A stretch of 64,000 bases of DNA from Leucobacter chromiireducens subsp. solipictus (GTDB taxonomy: Bacteria > Actinomycetota > Actinomycetes > Actinomycetales > Microbacteriaceae): positions 248,001 to 312,000 of the forward strand of contig NZ_QYAC01000006.1 of NCBI RefSeq assembly GCF_016758195.1. The letters run 5' to 3'. The notes under the pieces are model-generated. The model saw nothing but the letters and a program-made list of their open reading frames with translations. It had not been told where the DNA came from and did not search any database. The translations under genes and the position numbers were made by a program. The number at the start of each line of letters is the position of its first letter. Position 1 is the first letter of the stretch. Below are positions 39,913 through 48,864 of this stretch, piece by piece.

Positions 39913-40953
39913 TTACCGGCGCGTCGCGTCCTCGACCTCGCCGATGAGTTCCTCGACGATGTCTTCCAGGAAGAGCACGCCGCTCGTGTCCCCCTGCGCG
40001 TCGGTCACGCGCGCGAGGTGGCTGCCGTGCGCGCGGAGCTCGGCGAGCGCGTCCTCGAGTTCCGCGTGCTGGGCGACGACACCGAGCGGCCGCAGCAGCT
40101 CAGCCGGGATCGGGCGGTCCCGGTCCGCGGCCGTGTTCAGCCCCAGCACATCCTTGAGATGCACATAGCGGGTGGGCGTGCCCGCCGCGTCCGCGACCAC
40201 GAAGCGGGAAAAGCCGTGCCCCGCGACCGCGCGCTGCACGTCCCGCGGCGTGGCACCGTGGGGGAGCAGCACGAGGGAGGCGAGCGGCAGCTCGACATCC
40301 GCGACGGTCTTCTCGGTGAACTCGAACGCGGCGGACACCGTGCCCGAGTCGTCCACGAGCGTGCCCTCGCTCGTGGACTGCGCCACAATGTTCGCGACCT
40401 CGTCCAGGGTGAACGCGCTCGTGGCCTCGTTCTTCGGCTGCACCCGGAAGAGGCGCAGGATCCCATTCGCCGCCCAGTTCAGGGAGCGGATCAGGGGGCT
40501 CACGATGCGCGACACGAACACGAGGGGCGGGGCCAGGAGCAGGGCGGCCCGATCCGGCACCGAGAACGCCATGTTCTTCGGGATCATCTCGCCGAACACG
40601 ACGTGCAGGAACGTCACGAGGATCAGAGCGATCGTGAACGCCACGCCCGTGACCATGCCGGGGGTGAGCCCCGTCCAGGCAAGCGGCACCTCAAGGAGGT
40701 GTTTGATCGAGGGCTCCGACACGTTCAGGATGAGCAGCGAGCACACCGTGATGCCGAGCTGGCTGGTCGCGAGCATGAGGGTCGCGTGCTCCATCGCCCA
40801 GAGGGTGGTTTTCGCGGCGCGACTCCCCGCCGCGGCGCGCGGCTCAATCTGAGAGCGGCGCGCGGAGATCACCGCGAACTCGGCCCCCACGAAAAAGGCG
40901 TTCACCGCGAGCAGCACGAACAGCCAGACCAGGCCGGGAATGTACTCGCTCAT
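39913..40953 (-). CDS. CNNM/CorC-type membrane protein (DUF21 and CBS) 1
   Basis: 346 aa. N-terminal DUF21 domain with four membrane segments (MSEYIPGLVWLFVLLAVNAFFVGAEFAVISARR), including ATSQLGITVCSLLI and FGEMIPKNMAFS, then a pair of CBS domains to the C terminus. The CorC/HlyC accessory domain is absent or lost. Such proteins are implicated in Mg2+ efflux or metal homeostasis. Its ATG overlaps the upstream paralogue's TGA by ATGA. Confidence 0.9.
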   Translation of the reverse strand: MSEYIPGLVWLFVLLAVNAFFVGAEFAVISARRSQIEPRAAAGSRAAKTTLWAMEHATLMLATSQLGITVCSLLILNVSEPSIKHLLEVPLAWTGLTPGMVTGVAFTIALILVTFLHVVFGEMIPKNMAFSVPDRAALLLAPPLVFVSRIVSPLIRSLNWAANGILRLFRVQPKNEATSAFTLDEVANIVAQSTSEGTLVDDSGTVSAAFEFTEKTVADVELPLASLVLLPHGATPRDVQRAVAGHGFSRFVVADAAGTPTRYVHLKDVLGLNTAADRDRPIPAELLRPLGVVAQHAELEDALAELRAHGSHLARVTDAQGDTSGVLFLEDIVEELIGEVEDATRR

Positions 40954-42317
40954 CGGGTGTGCTCCTGGGCATCGGTGGTGCTGGTCGTCGTGGTGTCGAG
41001 TGCGGCGGGGTCCGGGGGATCCGGCAGGTAGCGGAGCTGCTCGATCCGGGCACCGTCCAGGCGCTCGATCCGGAGCCGACCGTGATCTACGGGGACCTCT
41101 TCGCCGAGTTCGGGGACGCGTCCGAGGGAGTGCAGCACGAAGCCGGCCACGGTCTCGTACTCGGGACTCTCGGGGACCCGAACCTCGGCGCGGGCCAGGA
41201 GTTCGTCGGGTCGGAGCGCGGCGCTGAACAACACGGAATCCGCGGCCACGACGACGTCAGTGGCGTACTCCGCGGGATCGTCGTGCTCGTCGAGGAGCTC
41301 GCCGAGAAGCTCCTCCACAAGGTCCTCCAGGGTGACGATGCCGGCGGTGCCCCCGTGCTCATCGACGACGACTGCGATCTGGTAGCCGCGCCCGCGGAGC
41401 GTGCCGAGCAGGCCGCCCACGCCCGCCGTCTCCGGGACGCGGAGCGGGGCCGTGGTGAGCGAGGTGACCGGGGTGTCGGCGCGCCGCTCGGCGTCGATCC
41501 CGTAGGCGGTCTTCAGGTGCGCGATGCCGATGACATCGTCGATTCCGCTCCCGAGTACGGGGAAGCGTGAGTGCCCCGTGCGCTGGGCGGCCGCGATCAC
41601 GTCGTCCGCGGTGGCGGTTCCGGGAAGGGTGACGACGTCGACGCGTGGCGTCATCACGGCGTCCGCGGTGTGGGTCGAGAACCGCAGCGTGCGCTCGAGC
41701 ATGCTCGCGTCGTCGAGGTCGAGCGAGCCCTCGGTCGCGGAGCGCCGGATCAGGTAGCCGAGCTCCTCCGCGCTGCGGGCAGCGGACAGCTCCTCCTTCG
41801 GCTCGATGCCGAAGGAGCGGATCACGCGGTTCGCGGTGCCGTTGAAGAAGAGGATCACCGGCTTGAACACGAAGGTGAAGGCCAGCTGGAAGGGCACCAC
41901 GAACTTCGCGGTCGCGAGCGGCACGGCGAGCGCGAAGTTCTTGGGCATGAGCTCGCCGATGATCATGGAGAACAGGGTGGCGAGCACGATGGCGACGATC
42001 GTTCCGACCCCGGGCACGAGCGCCGCGGGAAGTCCGAGGTTCTCGAGCGGTGCGCGCAACAGTGCGCTGATCGCGGGCTCGAAGGTGAATCCCGCGAGCA
42101 GCGTGGTCAGCGTGATGCCGAGCTGCGCGCTCGACAGGTGGGTGGACGTGACCCGCAGCGCGGAGATCGTGGGGCCGAGGCCCTTTTCGCCGCGGGAGCG
42201 TCGCCGCTCCAGCTCGGATCGGTCAAGGTTGACGAGGGCGAACTCCGACGCGACGAAGAAGCCGGTTCCCACCGTCAGGATGATGCCCGCGAGGATGCCC
42301 CACAGTTCGGAACTCAA
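40950..42317 (-). CDS. CNNM/CorC-type membrane protein (DUF21, CBS and CorC_HlyC) 2
   Basis: 455 aa, full-length family layout: DUF21 (SSELWGILAGIILTVGTGFFVASEFALV, SSAQLGITLTTLLAG, IGELMPKNFALA), two CBS domains (residues about 200-330, MTPRVDVVTLPGT and VVVDEHGGTAGIVTLEDLVEELLGEL) and a C-terminal CorC_HlyC domain (SVLFSAALRPDEL to RIEQLRYL). Coupled to the shorter paralogue (ATGA), so a hetero-oligomeric Mg2+/Co2+ transport-related pair is likely. Confidence 0.92.
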   Translation of the reverse strand: MSSELWGILAGIILTVGTGFFVASEFALVNLDRSELERRRSRGEKGLGPTISALRVTSTHLSSAQLGITLTTLLAGFTFEPAISALLRAPLENLGLPAALVPGVGTIVAIVLATLFSMIIGELMPKNFALAVPLATAKFVVPFQLAFTFVFKPVILFFNGTANRVIRSFGIEPKEELSAARSAEELGYLIRRSATEGSLDLDDASMLERTLRFSTHTADAVMTPRVDVVTLPGTATADDVIAAAQRTGHSRFPVLGSGIDDVIGIAHLKTAYGIDAERRADTPVTSLTTAPLRVPETAGVGGLLGTLRGRGYQIAVVVDEHGGTAGIVTLEDLVEELLGELLDEHDDPAEYATDVVVAADSVLFSAALRPDELLARAEVRVPESPEYETVAGFVLHSLGRVPELGEEVPVDHGRLRIERLDGARIEQLRYLPDPPDPAALDTTTTSTTDAQEHTR

Positions 42318-42500
42318 TGCTCACCCCGCAGTCGAACCGAAGCCGTCGGTCGTGTCGAGGTGAGCCGGGGTCTATGACCAGAAGAATCGTCCATGCTTCG
42401 ATTCTAGAAAAACGCGCGGCCCGCAGAACTGTGATTTCGCCGGGAGTGCGGCGCTGTGACCGCGGGATCCGCGTGGAGCGGCGGCATCCCACCGCCCGCG

Positions 42501-42938
42501 TCAGGCGAGTTCGGCCACGGCCGCCGCGATCCGGCGCTCCCGGGTCTCCGGGCGCTTCGCGTCCGCGACGCCGCGCGCAAGCTCCTTGCGTCGGGTGACC
42601 GAGAGCGCATCGAACGCGGCTCGCGCGCCCGGCGCGGCGTCGAGCGCCGCGGCGAGTTCTGGCGGCACCTCCACGGCGCGTTCGGCGGTGTCGAGCACAA
42701 CCTCCGCGTCGACCGTGTCGCCGATCTCGACGCCCAGCTCAGCGCGGGCCGCTTTCGAGATGCCGATCAGATTGCGTCCGCCCATGCGCGCGAGTCGGAG
42801 TCGGGCCGTGCGCCCCGCGACCGTCACGCGCACCGCCGCGCGAGCCCCGCCGCCGAGCTCGGACACCTGGGCGTCGCTGAGTTCCAGGGCGGTGGCGGGA
42901 CCGACCGGCGCAAGCGTGGCGTGAATGTGCAGGGTCAT
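42501..42938 (-). CDS. YdeI/OmpD-associated DUF1905 protein
   Basis: 145 aa from the ATG at 42938; the upstream frame to 43034 is rejected because the family begins at MTLHIHATLAPVGPATALELSDAQVSELGGG. DUF1905 N-terminal half with IGISKAARAELGVEIGDTVDAEVVLD, then the YdeI-type helical tail FDALSVTRRKELARGVADAKRPETRERRI. Stand-alone cytoplasmic protein; relatives protect against bacteriocins or have unknown function. Confidence 0.88.
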   Translation of the reverse strand: MTLHIHATLAPVGPATALELSDAQVSELGGGARAAVRVTVAGRTARLRLARMGGRNLIGISKAARAELGVEIGDTVDAEVVLDTAERAVEVPPELAAALDAAPGARAAFDALSVTRRKELARGVADAKRPETRERRIAAAVAELA

Positions 42939-43011
42939 GTGGGGAGCGTAGCAGCCACACCGCGGCGCGTGCGCGCGCCTGGCCTCCCCGGTGCCGCGGC
43001 GCCGGCAGGCC

Positions 43012-43097
43012 TCACGAACGCCGAGGAGATTCACGAACTCGCAGGAGATTTTTCGGGGATCGCCTCATGTTCCCGTGAATCTCCTGCGGTTTCGTGA
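43012..43097. repeat. 19-bp repeat family, locus B
   Basis: Two tandem minus-strand units (tcacgaacgccgaggagat, 43012-43030, and tcacgaactcgcaggagat, 43031-43049), a 29-base spacer, then one plus-strand unit (atctcctgcggtttcgtga, 43079-43097). The inverted units can fold into a long hairpin. Same unit and order as locus A at 36137-36241. Confidence 0.8.
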
Positions 43098-43166
43098 GCC
43101 CGGGTCCTCGCCGCGGGCGCGAGTGCCGCGCCCGCGCACGCGCCGCCCGAGGGGTACAGTGTGGTC

Positions 43167-43799
43167 ATGTGCGCAAGTTATGGGCTGGGCGGCGGCCCGC
43201 ATGACCTCGAACTCACCTTCGACCTGCCGCCGATGCACGAGCCCGAGAGCCGTGCCCTGCTTGCCGAGTGGGCGCGCCAGCACCGCAGCACCGCGCGGAT
43301 CACGGGCCGCAACGCTCGGAACATGAACCCCCTGATCCATTCGGGATTCGGGGTGCCGAGGGTGGACCTCGCGTGGTGGTGGCTGCACGTCGGCGGGGCA
43401 CCCGCGAAGTTCTCCGCGTTCAACGCGCGGGAGGACACCCTGGCGACGAAGTGGCGGGACCCACTGCAGCGCCGGGCGATCATCCCCGCGAACTGGTACA
43501 TCGAAAAGGGGCACACCTTCGCCCTGCCCGGCGACGAGCTGTTCGGGATCGCCGCGATTGTCACCCCGTTCACCCAGGCCGACGGGAGCACGCTGCTGAG
43601 CTACGCGATGGTCACGCGTGCCGCGGAGGCGGAAGCCGCGACCGTGCACCCGCGCATGCCGCTGATCCTGGCCCGCGAATCGCACGCCGCGTGGCTCGAC
43701 CCGCAGCGCCCCGGAGATCGGGCCCTCGTGGCGGAGATGGTCGCCGCGTCGGAGCCCCTCGCCGAGGCCGCGCTGGTGATCGCCGAGCCGGCCGCCTGA
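43167..43799 (+). CDS. SRAP-family protein (HMCES/YedK-like)
   Basis: 210 aa from the ATG at 43167, which places the catalytic Cys at position 2 (MCASYG) as the family requires after Met removal. Other SRAP residues are visible: PANWYIEKGHTFAL (Glu) and HPRMPLIL (His). SRAP proteins trap abasic sites in single-stranded DNA by a covalent thiazolidine link during DNA repair and replication. Start choice is decided by the Cys2 requirement; an ATG six bases upstream would bury it. Confidence 0.92.
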   Translation: MCASYGLGGGPHDLELTFDLPPMHEPESRALLAEWARQHRSTARITGRNARNMNPLIHSGFGVPRVDLAWWWLHVGGAPAKFSAFNAREDTLATKWRDPLQRRAIIPANWYIEKGHTFALPGDELFGIAAIVTPFTQADGSTLLSYAMVTRAAEAEAATVHPRMPLILARESHAAWLDPQRPGDRALVAEMVAASEPLAEAALVIAEPAA

Positions 43800-43932
43800 G
43801 CCTGAGCCTGAGCTGGCCGCCTGAGCCGGAGCCGGCCGCCTGAGCCTGATCCGCCCGGCCGTTCCCGGAGCCGCCCGGCTGTTCCCGGAGCCGCCCGGCT
43901 GTTCCCGGAGCCGCCCGGTCGTTCCCGGAGCT
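43795..43932. repeat. Intergenic tandem repeats
   Basis: Short gccgcctgagcc-type units (43795-43850) are followed by about four copies of the 20-bp unit gttcccggagccgcccggct (43861-43930). They precede the M20 peptidase gene and have no coding role I can support. Confidence 0.85.
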
Positions 43933-44021
43933 CCCCGCCTGCCCGCACCGCACCTCACGGCGATAGTCTGAATCGACAGGTTTTGTGGGGCGCCGCCCGC
44001 GCCCGGGGAAGGACAGTACAC

Positions 44022-45428
44022 ATGGAGCAGGATCAGACAGCGCTCGAGGCGGGCATCCGCGCGACCGTCGCGGAGCAGTTCCCGCGCACGATGGCAGATC
44101 TCGCCGATCTCGTGCGGATTCCGTCGGTGTCGTGGCCCGCGTTCGACGCCGCACACGTGGCGCAGAGCGCCGAGGCGATCGCCGCGCTGGTGCGCGAATC
44201 CGGCGTGTTCGACGTGGTGGATGTGCGCCGCGCGCCGATCGGCGACACCGATGAGCTGGGGCAGCCCGCCGTGGTGGCCCGCCGCGAAGCGAAGAATGGC
44301 CGGCCGACGGTGCTGCTCTACGCGCACCACGACGTGCAGCCGCCCGGGAAGGACGAGGACTGGGACTCGCCCGCGTTCGAGCCGACGGAGCGTCACGGCC
44401 GGCTGTACGGCCGCGGCGCGGCGGATGACAAGGCCGGCGTGATGTCCCACCTGGGCGCGATCCGCGCGTTTGCGGCGGCGGCCGAGTCGGCGAACACCGA
44501 CCTGGACCTCGGGATCGCGCTCTTCATTGAGGGCGAGGAGGAGTGGGCCTCGCAGTCCTTCGGAAACTTCCTGCGCGAGAACCGTGAGCTGCTCGCCGCG
44601 GACGCGATCATTGTCGCGGACTCGAGCAACTGGGACACCGAGACTCCCGCGCTGACGGTCGCCCTGCGCGGGGCGGTCGCGTTCAACCTGCGGGTGGCCA
44701 CACTGGATCACGCCTCGCACTCCGGCATGTTCGGCGGGGCGGTGCCGGACGGCATGCTGGCCGCGGTCCGGACGCTGAACTCCCTGTGGGATGCCGATGG
44801 CGCGGTCGCAGTGCCGGGCCTCGTCACGGCGGATCTCGATCTGCCCGAGTACGGGGAAGACCGGCTGCGTGAGGAGGCGGGCCTCCTGGACGGCGTGACC
44901 TCGATCGGGCGCGGCGAGATCCTCTCGCGGCAGTGGGCGCAGCCCGCGATCACGATCACCGGGATCGACGCGCCGGACGTCGCGAACGCCTCGAACACCC
45001 TGATCCCCGGGGTGCGCGTGCGGGTGAGCGCGCGGATCGCGCCGGGGCAGGATCCCGCGACGGCCTACGCCGCGATCCAGGAACACCTGCGCGCGAACGC
45101 GCCGTTCGGGGCGCAGCTGAGCTTCGAGGACCCCGACTTTGGTCAGGCGTTCCTCGTGGACACGAGCGGCTGGGCCGTGTCGGAGGTGCGCGGCGCGATG
45201 GCGGACGCGTGGGAGAAGGATCCCGTGGACATCGGCGTGGGCGGCTCGATCCCGTTCATCGCTGAGCTCGTCGAGGAGTTCCCGGGTGCCCAGATCCTGG
45301 TGACCGGCGTGGAGGATCCGGACGGCCGCGCGCACAGCCCGAACGAGTCGTTGCACATCGAGTCGTTCCGCAAGTCGGTGCTCACCGAGGCCCTGTTCCT
45401 GGCACGGCTGAACACGCGGCAGCTCTAG
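44022..45428 (+). CDS. M20-family dipeptidase
   Basis: 468 aa from the ATG at 44022. M20 metal-binding signatures in order: LLYAHHDVQPPG (His, Asp), LYGRGAADDKAGVMSHL (Asp bridging), FIEGEEEWAS (Glu-Glu catalytic pair) and a C-terminal NESLHIESFRKSVLTEALFL (His ligand). The inserted dimerisation domain lies between about residue 200 and 330. It hydrolyses dipeptides or N-acyl amino acids with two zinc ions, in the cytoplasm. A 17-bp bidirectional terminator hairpin separates it from the convergent mscL gene. Confidence 0.92.
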   Translation: MEQDQTALEAGIRATVAEQFPRTMADLADLVRIPSVSWPAFDAAHVAQSAEAIAALVRESGVFDVVDVRRAPIGDTDELGQPAVVARREAKNGRPTVLLYAHHDVQPPGKDEDWDSPAFEPTERHGRLYGRGAADDKAGVMSHLGAIRAFAAAAESANTDLDLGIALFIEGEEEWASQSFGNFLRENRELLAADAIIVADSSNWDTETPALTVALRGAVAFNLRVATLDHASHSGMFGGAVPDGMLAAVRTLNSLWDADGAVAVPGLVTADLDLPEYGEDRLREEAGLLDGVTSIGRGEILSRQWAQPAITITGIDAPDVANASNTLIPGVRVRVSARIAPGQDPATAYAAIQEHLRANAPFGAQLSFEDPDFGQAFLVDTSGWAVSEVRGAMADAWEKDPVDIGVGGSIPFIAELVEEFPGAQILVTGVEDPDGRAHSPNESLHIESFRKSVLTEALFLARLNTRQL

Positions 45429-45447
45429 GACCCGCGATCGCCGCAAC

Positions 45448-45488
45448 GCACACGGCCCCCGAACCGGTGAGGTTCGGGGGCCGTGTGC
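45448..45488. terminator. Bidirectional terminator between M20 gene and mscL
   Basis: GCACACGGCCCCCGAAC and GTTCGGGGGCCGTGTGC form a perfect 17-bp stem with a 7-base loop, between two convergent genes. Confidence 0.85.
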
Positions 45489-45501
45489 GTGGGGCGGCGG
45501 G

Positions 45502-45966
45502 CTACTCGCGGTGCGCGCCGGGTCCCTCGGAGGAGGCCGGTGCGGCGGGGGCAGCGGGCGCGTGCGGCGCGCGTGCGGCGGCCTGCTCCCGGAGCAGATC
45601 GCGGATCTCGACGAGCAGTTCCTGCTCGGTTTCCACCGCGGGTGCTTCGGGATCTGCAGACTTGGTGGTGGCGTCGCGGAGTTTGTTCATGGGCATCACG
45701 AACACGAAGTAGACGACGGCGGCGACGATCAGGAAGTTCAGGATCGCGCCGATCAGCGCGCCGAAGGCGAGCGAGCCGCCACCGGGCAGGCCGACGACGA
45801 GCGCGCCGTCCAGCGAGTCCGCCTTGAACACCATGCCGATGATCGGGTTGATCAGTGCGTCAACCACCTTCTGGACCACGGCGTTGAACGCCGCGCCAAT
45901 GACGACCGCGACGGCCAGATCGACAACGTTGCCGCGGAGCAAAAACTCCTTGAATCCCTTGAACAT
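45502..45966 (-). CDS. mscL: Large-conductance mechanosensitive channel
   Basis: 154 aa from the ATG at 45966 (GGGAGGGAGT upstream; the longer frame is not family-like). MFKGFKEFLLRGNVVDLAVAVVIGAAFNAVVQKVVDALINPIIG is the N-terminal helix and first transmembrane pore segment; GGGSLAFGALIGAILNFLIVAAVVYFVFVMPMNKL is the second. A charged C-terminal helix ends in an Ala/Pro-rich tail slightly longer than usual. It opens under hypo-osmotic shock to release solutes. Confidence 0.95.
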   Translation of the reverse strand: MFKGFKEFLLRGNVVDLAVAVVIGAAFNAVVQKVVDALINPIIGMVFKADSLDGALVVGLPGGGSLAFGALIGAILNFLIVAAVVYFVFVMPMNKLRDATTKSADPEAPAVETEQELLVEIRDLLREQAAARAPHAPAAPAAPASSEGPGAHRE

Positions 45967-46045
45967 ACGTACTCCCTCCCTGAAGTGTCTGTGCACTACG
46001 TTAGTGGCCGCCGCTGCCGGAGCGCGAGCACGGCGCGCGCGCCGG

Positions 46046-46804
46046 CTATCCCGCGCTGAACTCGCCGCGGGTGAGGGTGTTGCCCACGCTGGAGGCCTGC
46101 ACCTGGAACGTGACCGTATCCGGGAGATACCGATCCTCGCCGAATTCGATCGGACGCCCGCCGCTCGTGAAACTCGTGCGCCGCACGCGCAGGAGCGGGC
46201 TGGATCGGCGGACGCCGAGCAGCGCGGCATCGGCGCTCGAGGCGGGCACCGCGTCGATCGCGTGGTCAGCGTGCGCGGTCGTGATCCCGAACTCGCGCTG
46301 CATGACGTCCACGACGGAGGACTCGTCGGCCGGGATCGCGCTGATGTGGGGCATCATCCACTCCGGGTACGCGGTGCGCTCCAGCATCACAATGCGCCCG
46401 TCCAGGGTGCGGGTCCGGGTCACGCGGAGCACCGGACTGCGCGCGGCCACCCGGAGCTTGCGGGCCTCCAGCGCGCTCGCCGGCCCCGGCTCCGAGGTGT
46501 GGACGAGGCCGCCCGGCGTCATCCCCTTGCTCCGCGCCCACTGCGCGAAGGAGCGCAGCTCGACGAAGCTCTGCGTGTGCAGCGTGGACTGCACGATCCA
46601 GCCTGCACCCTGCACCGGCGTCACCATGCCCCGATCCTCGAGGCCGGAAAGCGCGTTACGGACGGTTCCGCGGGCGACGCCGTAGCGTTCGGCGAGTTTG
46701 GTTTCGGAGGGCAACGCGGTGCCGGCGGCGAACTCGCCGTCCACGATCCGGGCGAGGAGGTCGCGCAGCACCTGCCGGTGCGAGGTTGCGGGTGAAGTCG
46801 TCAC
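46046..46804 (-). CDS. HutC/GntR-family regulator with UTRA domain, PhnF-like
   Basis: 252 aa starting at the GTG 46804. The GntR winged helix is at residues 6-75 (VLRDLLARIVDGEFAAGTALPSETKLAERYGVARGTVRNALSGLEDRGMVTPVQGAGWIV) and a UTRA ligand-binding domain follows (PVLRVTRTRTLDGRIVMLERTAYPEWM to RRTSFTSGGRPIEFGEDRYLPDTVTFQV). It diverges from an HAD-phnD-phnC-phnE cluster, the same context as PhnF regulators, so regulation of phosphonate or phosphate uptake is likely. Repeated TTCACC/GGTGAAC elements at 46897-46963 are candidate sites. Start codon GTG leaves only a weak ribosome site. Confidence 0.85.
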   Translation of the reverse strand: MTTSPATSHRQVLRDLLARIVDGEFAAGTALPSETKLAERYGVARGTVRNALSGLEDRGMVTPVQGAGWIVQSTLHTQSFVELRSFAQWARSKGMTPGGLVHTSEPGPASALEARKLRVAARSPVLRVTRTRTLDGRIVMLERTAYPEWMMPHISAIPADESSVVDVMQREFGITTAHADHAIDAVPASSADAALLGVRRSSPLLRVRRTSFTSGGRPIEFGEDRYLPDTVTFQVQASSVGNTLTRGEFSAG

Positions 46805-46896
46805 CCCGCCAGCGTACGGGGCCGGACGGCCGCGCGCGGGCGGGCGGTGGACAGCCGTTCGCAGTTGTCCGCCGCCTGCGGGCAGCCGCCCCACAG

Positions 46897-46963
46897 GGTT
46901 CACCCGGTGTTCACCGATTCGTTCGGTGCTGCTCACCCGGGACCGCCGTAATGAACGGGTGAA
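46897..46963. promoter_or_regulatory. Repeated GGTGAAC-like elements, candidate PhnF operators
   Basis: GGTTCACCCGGTGTTCACC at 46897-46915 contains TTCACC twice, and GAACGGGTGAAC (46954-46965, on the edge of the HAD gene) carries the same element inverted. They lie in the divergent intergenic region between the UTRA regulator and the HAD-phn genes. Confidence 0.45.
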
Positions 46964-47720
46964 CATCGCTCCCGCCCCGCTCATCGCGGTTCCCCCCGCC
47001 CACCCTGAACCCCCGCTCGATCCCTCGCGCCTCGCCGTGCTGTGCGACATGGACGGCACGCTGCTCGACACTGAGGCGACCTGGCTCGACACGGTCCGCG
47101 CGGTCTTCGCCGACTTTGGGATCGCCGCCACCGAGGAGACGATCGCGCGCCTCGAGGGGGCCACCACCGAACAGGCGAGCGCCCGGATCGTGGCGGCGGT
47201 AGCTGAGGCCGCCGCAGACACCCCCGCGTCGGCCCCGGCGGATCCCGCCGCGGTCGCGGCACAGCTCGAGGCCCACTCGCTCACGGCAATGGAGGGCAAT
47301 ATCCGGTGGTGCCCGGGCGCGGAGGAACTGCTGCGATCCCTGCATGCCGCGGGCGTGCCGCTCGTGCTGGTCACAAGCTCCACGCGCCGCTGGGTCGAGG
47401 CCGCCGCCCGCCACGTCGACTTCTCCCTGTTCGCGCACACCATCAGCGCCGACGACGTGGGCCACACGAAGCCCCACCCCGAGCCGTACCTCCGCGCGGC
47501 CGGACTGCTCGGCCGTGCGCCGTCGGAGTGTGTCGTGTTCGAAGACTCCGAGGTGGGCCTGCGTGCCGCCCTCGCGGCGGGCTGCACGAGCGTTCTCGTC
47601 CGTGCCGACGGCGCGAGCTGGGCCACTCACGCCCACGAGCTGGTGCCGGATCTGCGCGGCGCCGACGCCGCGTGGGTGCGCACGCTCGCCGAGCGCCACG
47701 CACACCCCGCCACCCGCTAA
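46959..47720 (+). CDS. HAD-superfamily phosphatase
   Basis: 253 aa from the GTG at 46959. HAD motif I DMDGTLLDTE, motif II VTSST, motif III with the Lys in GHTKPHPEPY and motif IV VFEDSEVGLRAA: a beta-phosphoglucomutase-like (subfamily IA) phosphatase. The phosphonoacetaldehyde hydrolase hallmark (Lys in the cap, DWAGT at motif I) is absent. Its position next to phnD and the PhnF-like regulator suggests dephosphorylation of a compound released from phosphonate uptake or metabolism. The 52 bases before phnD leave room for little more than a ribosome site. Confidence 0.85.
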   Translation: MNIAPAPLIAVPPAHPEPPLDPSRLAVLCDMDGTLLDTEATWLDTVRAVFADFGIAATEETIARLEGATTEQASARIVAAVAEAAADTPASAPADPAAVAAQLEAHSLTAMEGNIRWCPGAEELLRSLHAAGVPLVLVTSSTRRWVEAAARHVDFSLFAHTISADDVGHTKPHPEPYLRAAGLLGRAPSECVVFEDSEVGLRAALAAGCTSVLVRADGASWATHAHELVPDLRGADAAWVRTLAERHAHPATR

Positions 47721-47772
47721 CCATCACCTGCATCGCCGTATTGTTCCGCACCACCCACTGAAAGGTACCCCC

Positions 47773-48726
47773 GTGAATTCATCACTCCGCCGCGGCCTCG
47801 CGCTCGTCGCAGGTCTGTCCCTCGTCGGCACGCTCGCAGCCTGCTCCCCGGCCGCGGAGTCCGCCGATGCTGGCGCGGACAGCACCAGCTCCGCCGCGGG
47901 CTTCGCGAAGGACGAGAACACGCTGGTCATGGGCATGGTCCCGGACCAGCAGTCGGTCGAGAGCAACTTTCAGCCGCTCGTCGACTACATCGCCGCGAAG
48001 ACGGGCAAGGAGGTCGAGCTCGTGCAGTCGACCGACTACGCCGCGCTCGTCGAGGCCTCGATCGCGGGCCGGATCGATATCGGCAACTTCTCCGGCTTCA
48101 CCTACGTCGCCGCGACGAACGGTGGCGCCCCGCTCACCCCGATCGGCGTGACCGTGACGAGCGAGGGCGCGGAGCCCGGCTACGAGTCGCTCACCGTGGT
48201 GCCCGCCGGATCCGACATCACGAAGATTGAGGATCTCAAGGGCAAGAAGGTCTGCTTCGTGGATCCCGGCTCGACCTCCGGCTACCTGTACCCGAGCGCG
48301 GAATTGCTGAGCGCCGGACTCGACCCGGAGACCGACGTCACGCCGGTCTTCGCGGGCGGCCACGACGCCTCCGCGCAGAAGACCGCGCAGGGCGTGGAGT
48401 GCGACGCGGGCTTCGCGGAGGACGCGGTCGTCGAGACGACCGGGATCGCCGACGGGCTGTTCGCCGAGGGCGACCTCGAAGTCATCAACCGGGTGACCGT
48501 GCCGGGTGCGCCGCTCGTGATGTCCACGAACCTGCCGGAGGACGTCCAGCAGTCCCTCAAGGACTCGCTCCAGAACATCACGATCGATCAGATCGCCGCC
48601 GAGGGGATCGAGGTGACGGACGCCTTCACGGCCTTCTTCACGGAGCTCGTCCCCGTCGAAGACTCCTACTACGACAGCGTGCGCAAGGTCTGCGAAGAGA
48701 CCGGCGCCGCGCAGTGCCAGCCGTAA
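47773..48726 (+). CDS. phnD: Phosphonate ABC transporter substrate-binding lipoprotein
   Basis: 317 aa from the GTG at 47773 (GAAAGGTACC upstream). Lipoprotein signal ending in LAAC (VNSSLRRGLALVAGLSLVGTLAAC), then PhnD-family fold: LVMGMVPDQQSVESNFQPLVDYIAAKTGKEVELVQSTDYAALVEASIAGRIDIGNFSG, SYESLTVVPAGSDI-like and KVCFVDPGSTSGYLYPSAEL. It binds a phosphonate, phosphite or phosphate-ester on the outside face and passes it to the PhnE permease. A strong hairpin in the gap before phnC may keep its expression higher than the transporter genes. Confidence 0.9.
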   Translation: MNSSLRRGLALVAGLSLVGTLAACSPAAESADAGADSTSSAAGFAKDENTLVMGMVPDQQSVESNFQPLVDYIAAKTGKEVELVQSTDYAALVEASIAGRIDIGNFSGFTYVAATNGGAPLTPIGVTVTSEGAEPGYESLTVVPAGSDITKIEDLKGKKVCFVDPGSTSGYLYPSAELLSAGLDPETDVTPVFAGGHDASAQKTAQGVECDAGFAEDAVVETTGIADGLFAEGDLEVINRVTVPGAPLVMSTNLPEDVQQSLKDSLQNITIDQIAAEGIEVTDAFTAFFTELVPVEDSYYDSVRKVCEETGAAQCQP

Positions 48727-48742
48727 CCCGCGCCTGAGCACC

Positions 48743-48780
48743 CCGGGGGCCCGACACCGCGCGACGGTGCGGGCCCCCGG
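48743..48780 (+). promoter_or_regulatory. Intra-operon hairpin between phnD and phnC
   Basis: CCGGGGGCCCG and CGGGCCCCCGG pair with an inner CACCG/CGGTG, making a long stable stem in the 138-base gap. Such hairpins after binding-protein genes commonly let the binding protein be made in excess of the permease and ATPase. Confidence 0.65.
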
Positions 48781-48864
48781 ACCCGCCCACGGGACGGCCC
48801 CGAGCTCAGCCCCCACCCGACCAGCCCCACCCGACCAGCCCCCGATCTGAGGAGCCGCGATCCC

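Noticed and set aside
46959..47720. Phosphonoacetaldehyde hydrolase (PhnX)
   Set aside because: Motif I is DMDGTLLDTE, the phosphatase type, and the cap-domain Lys signature of PhnX is not seen.
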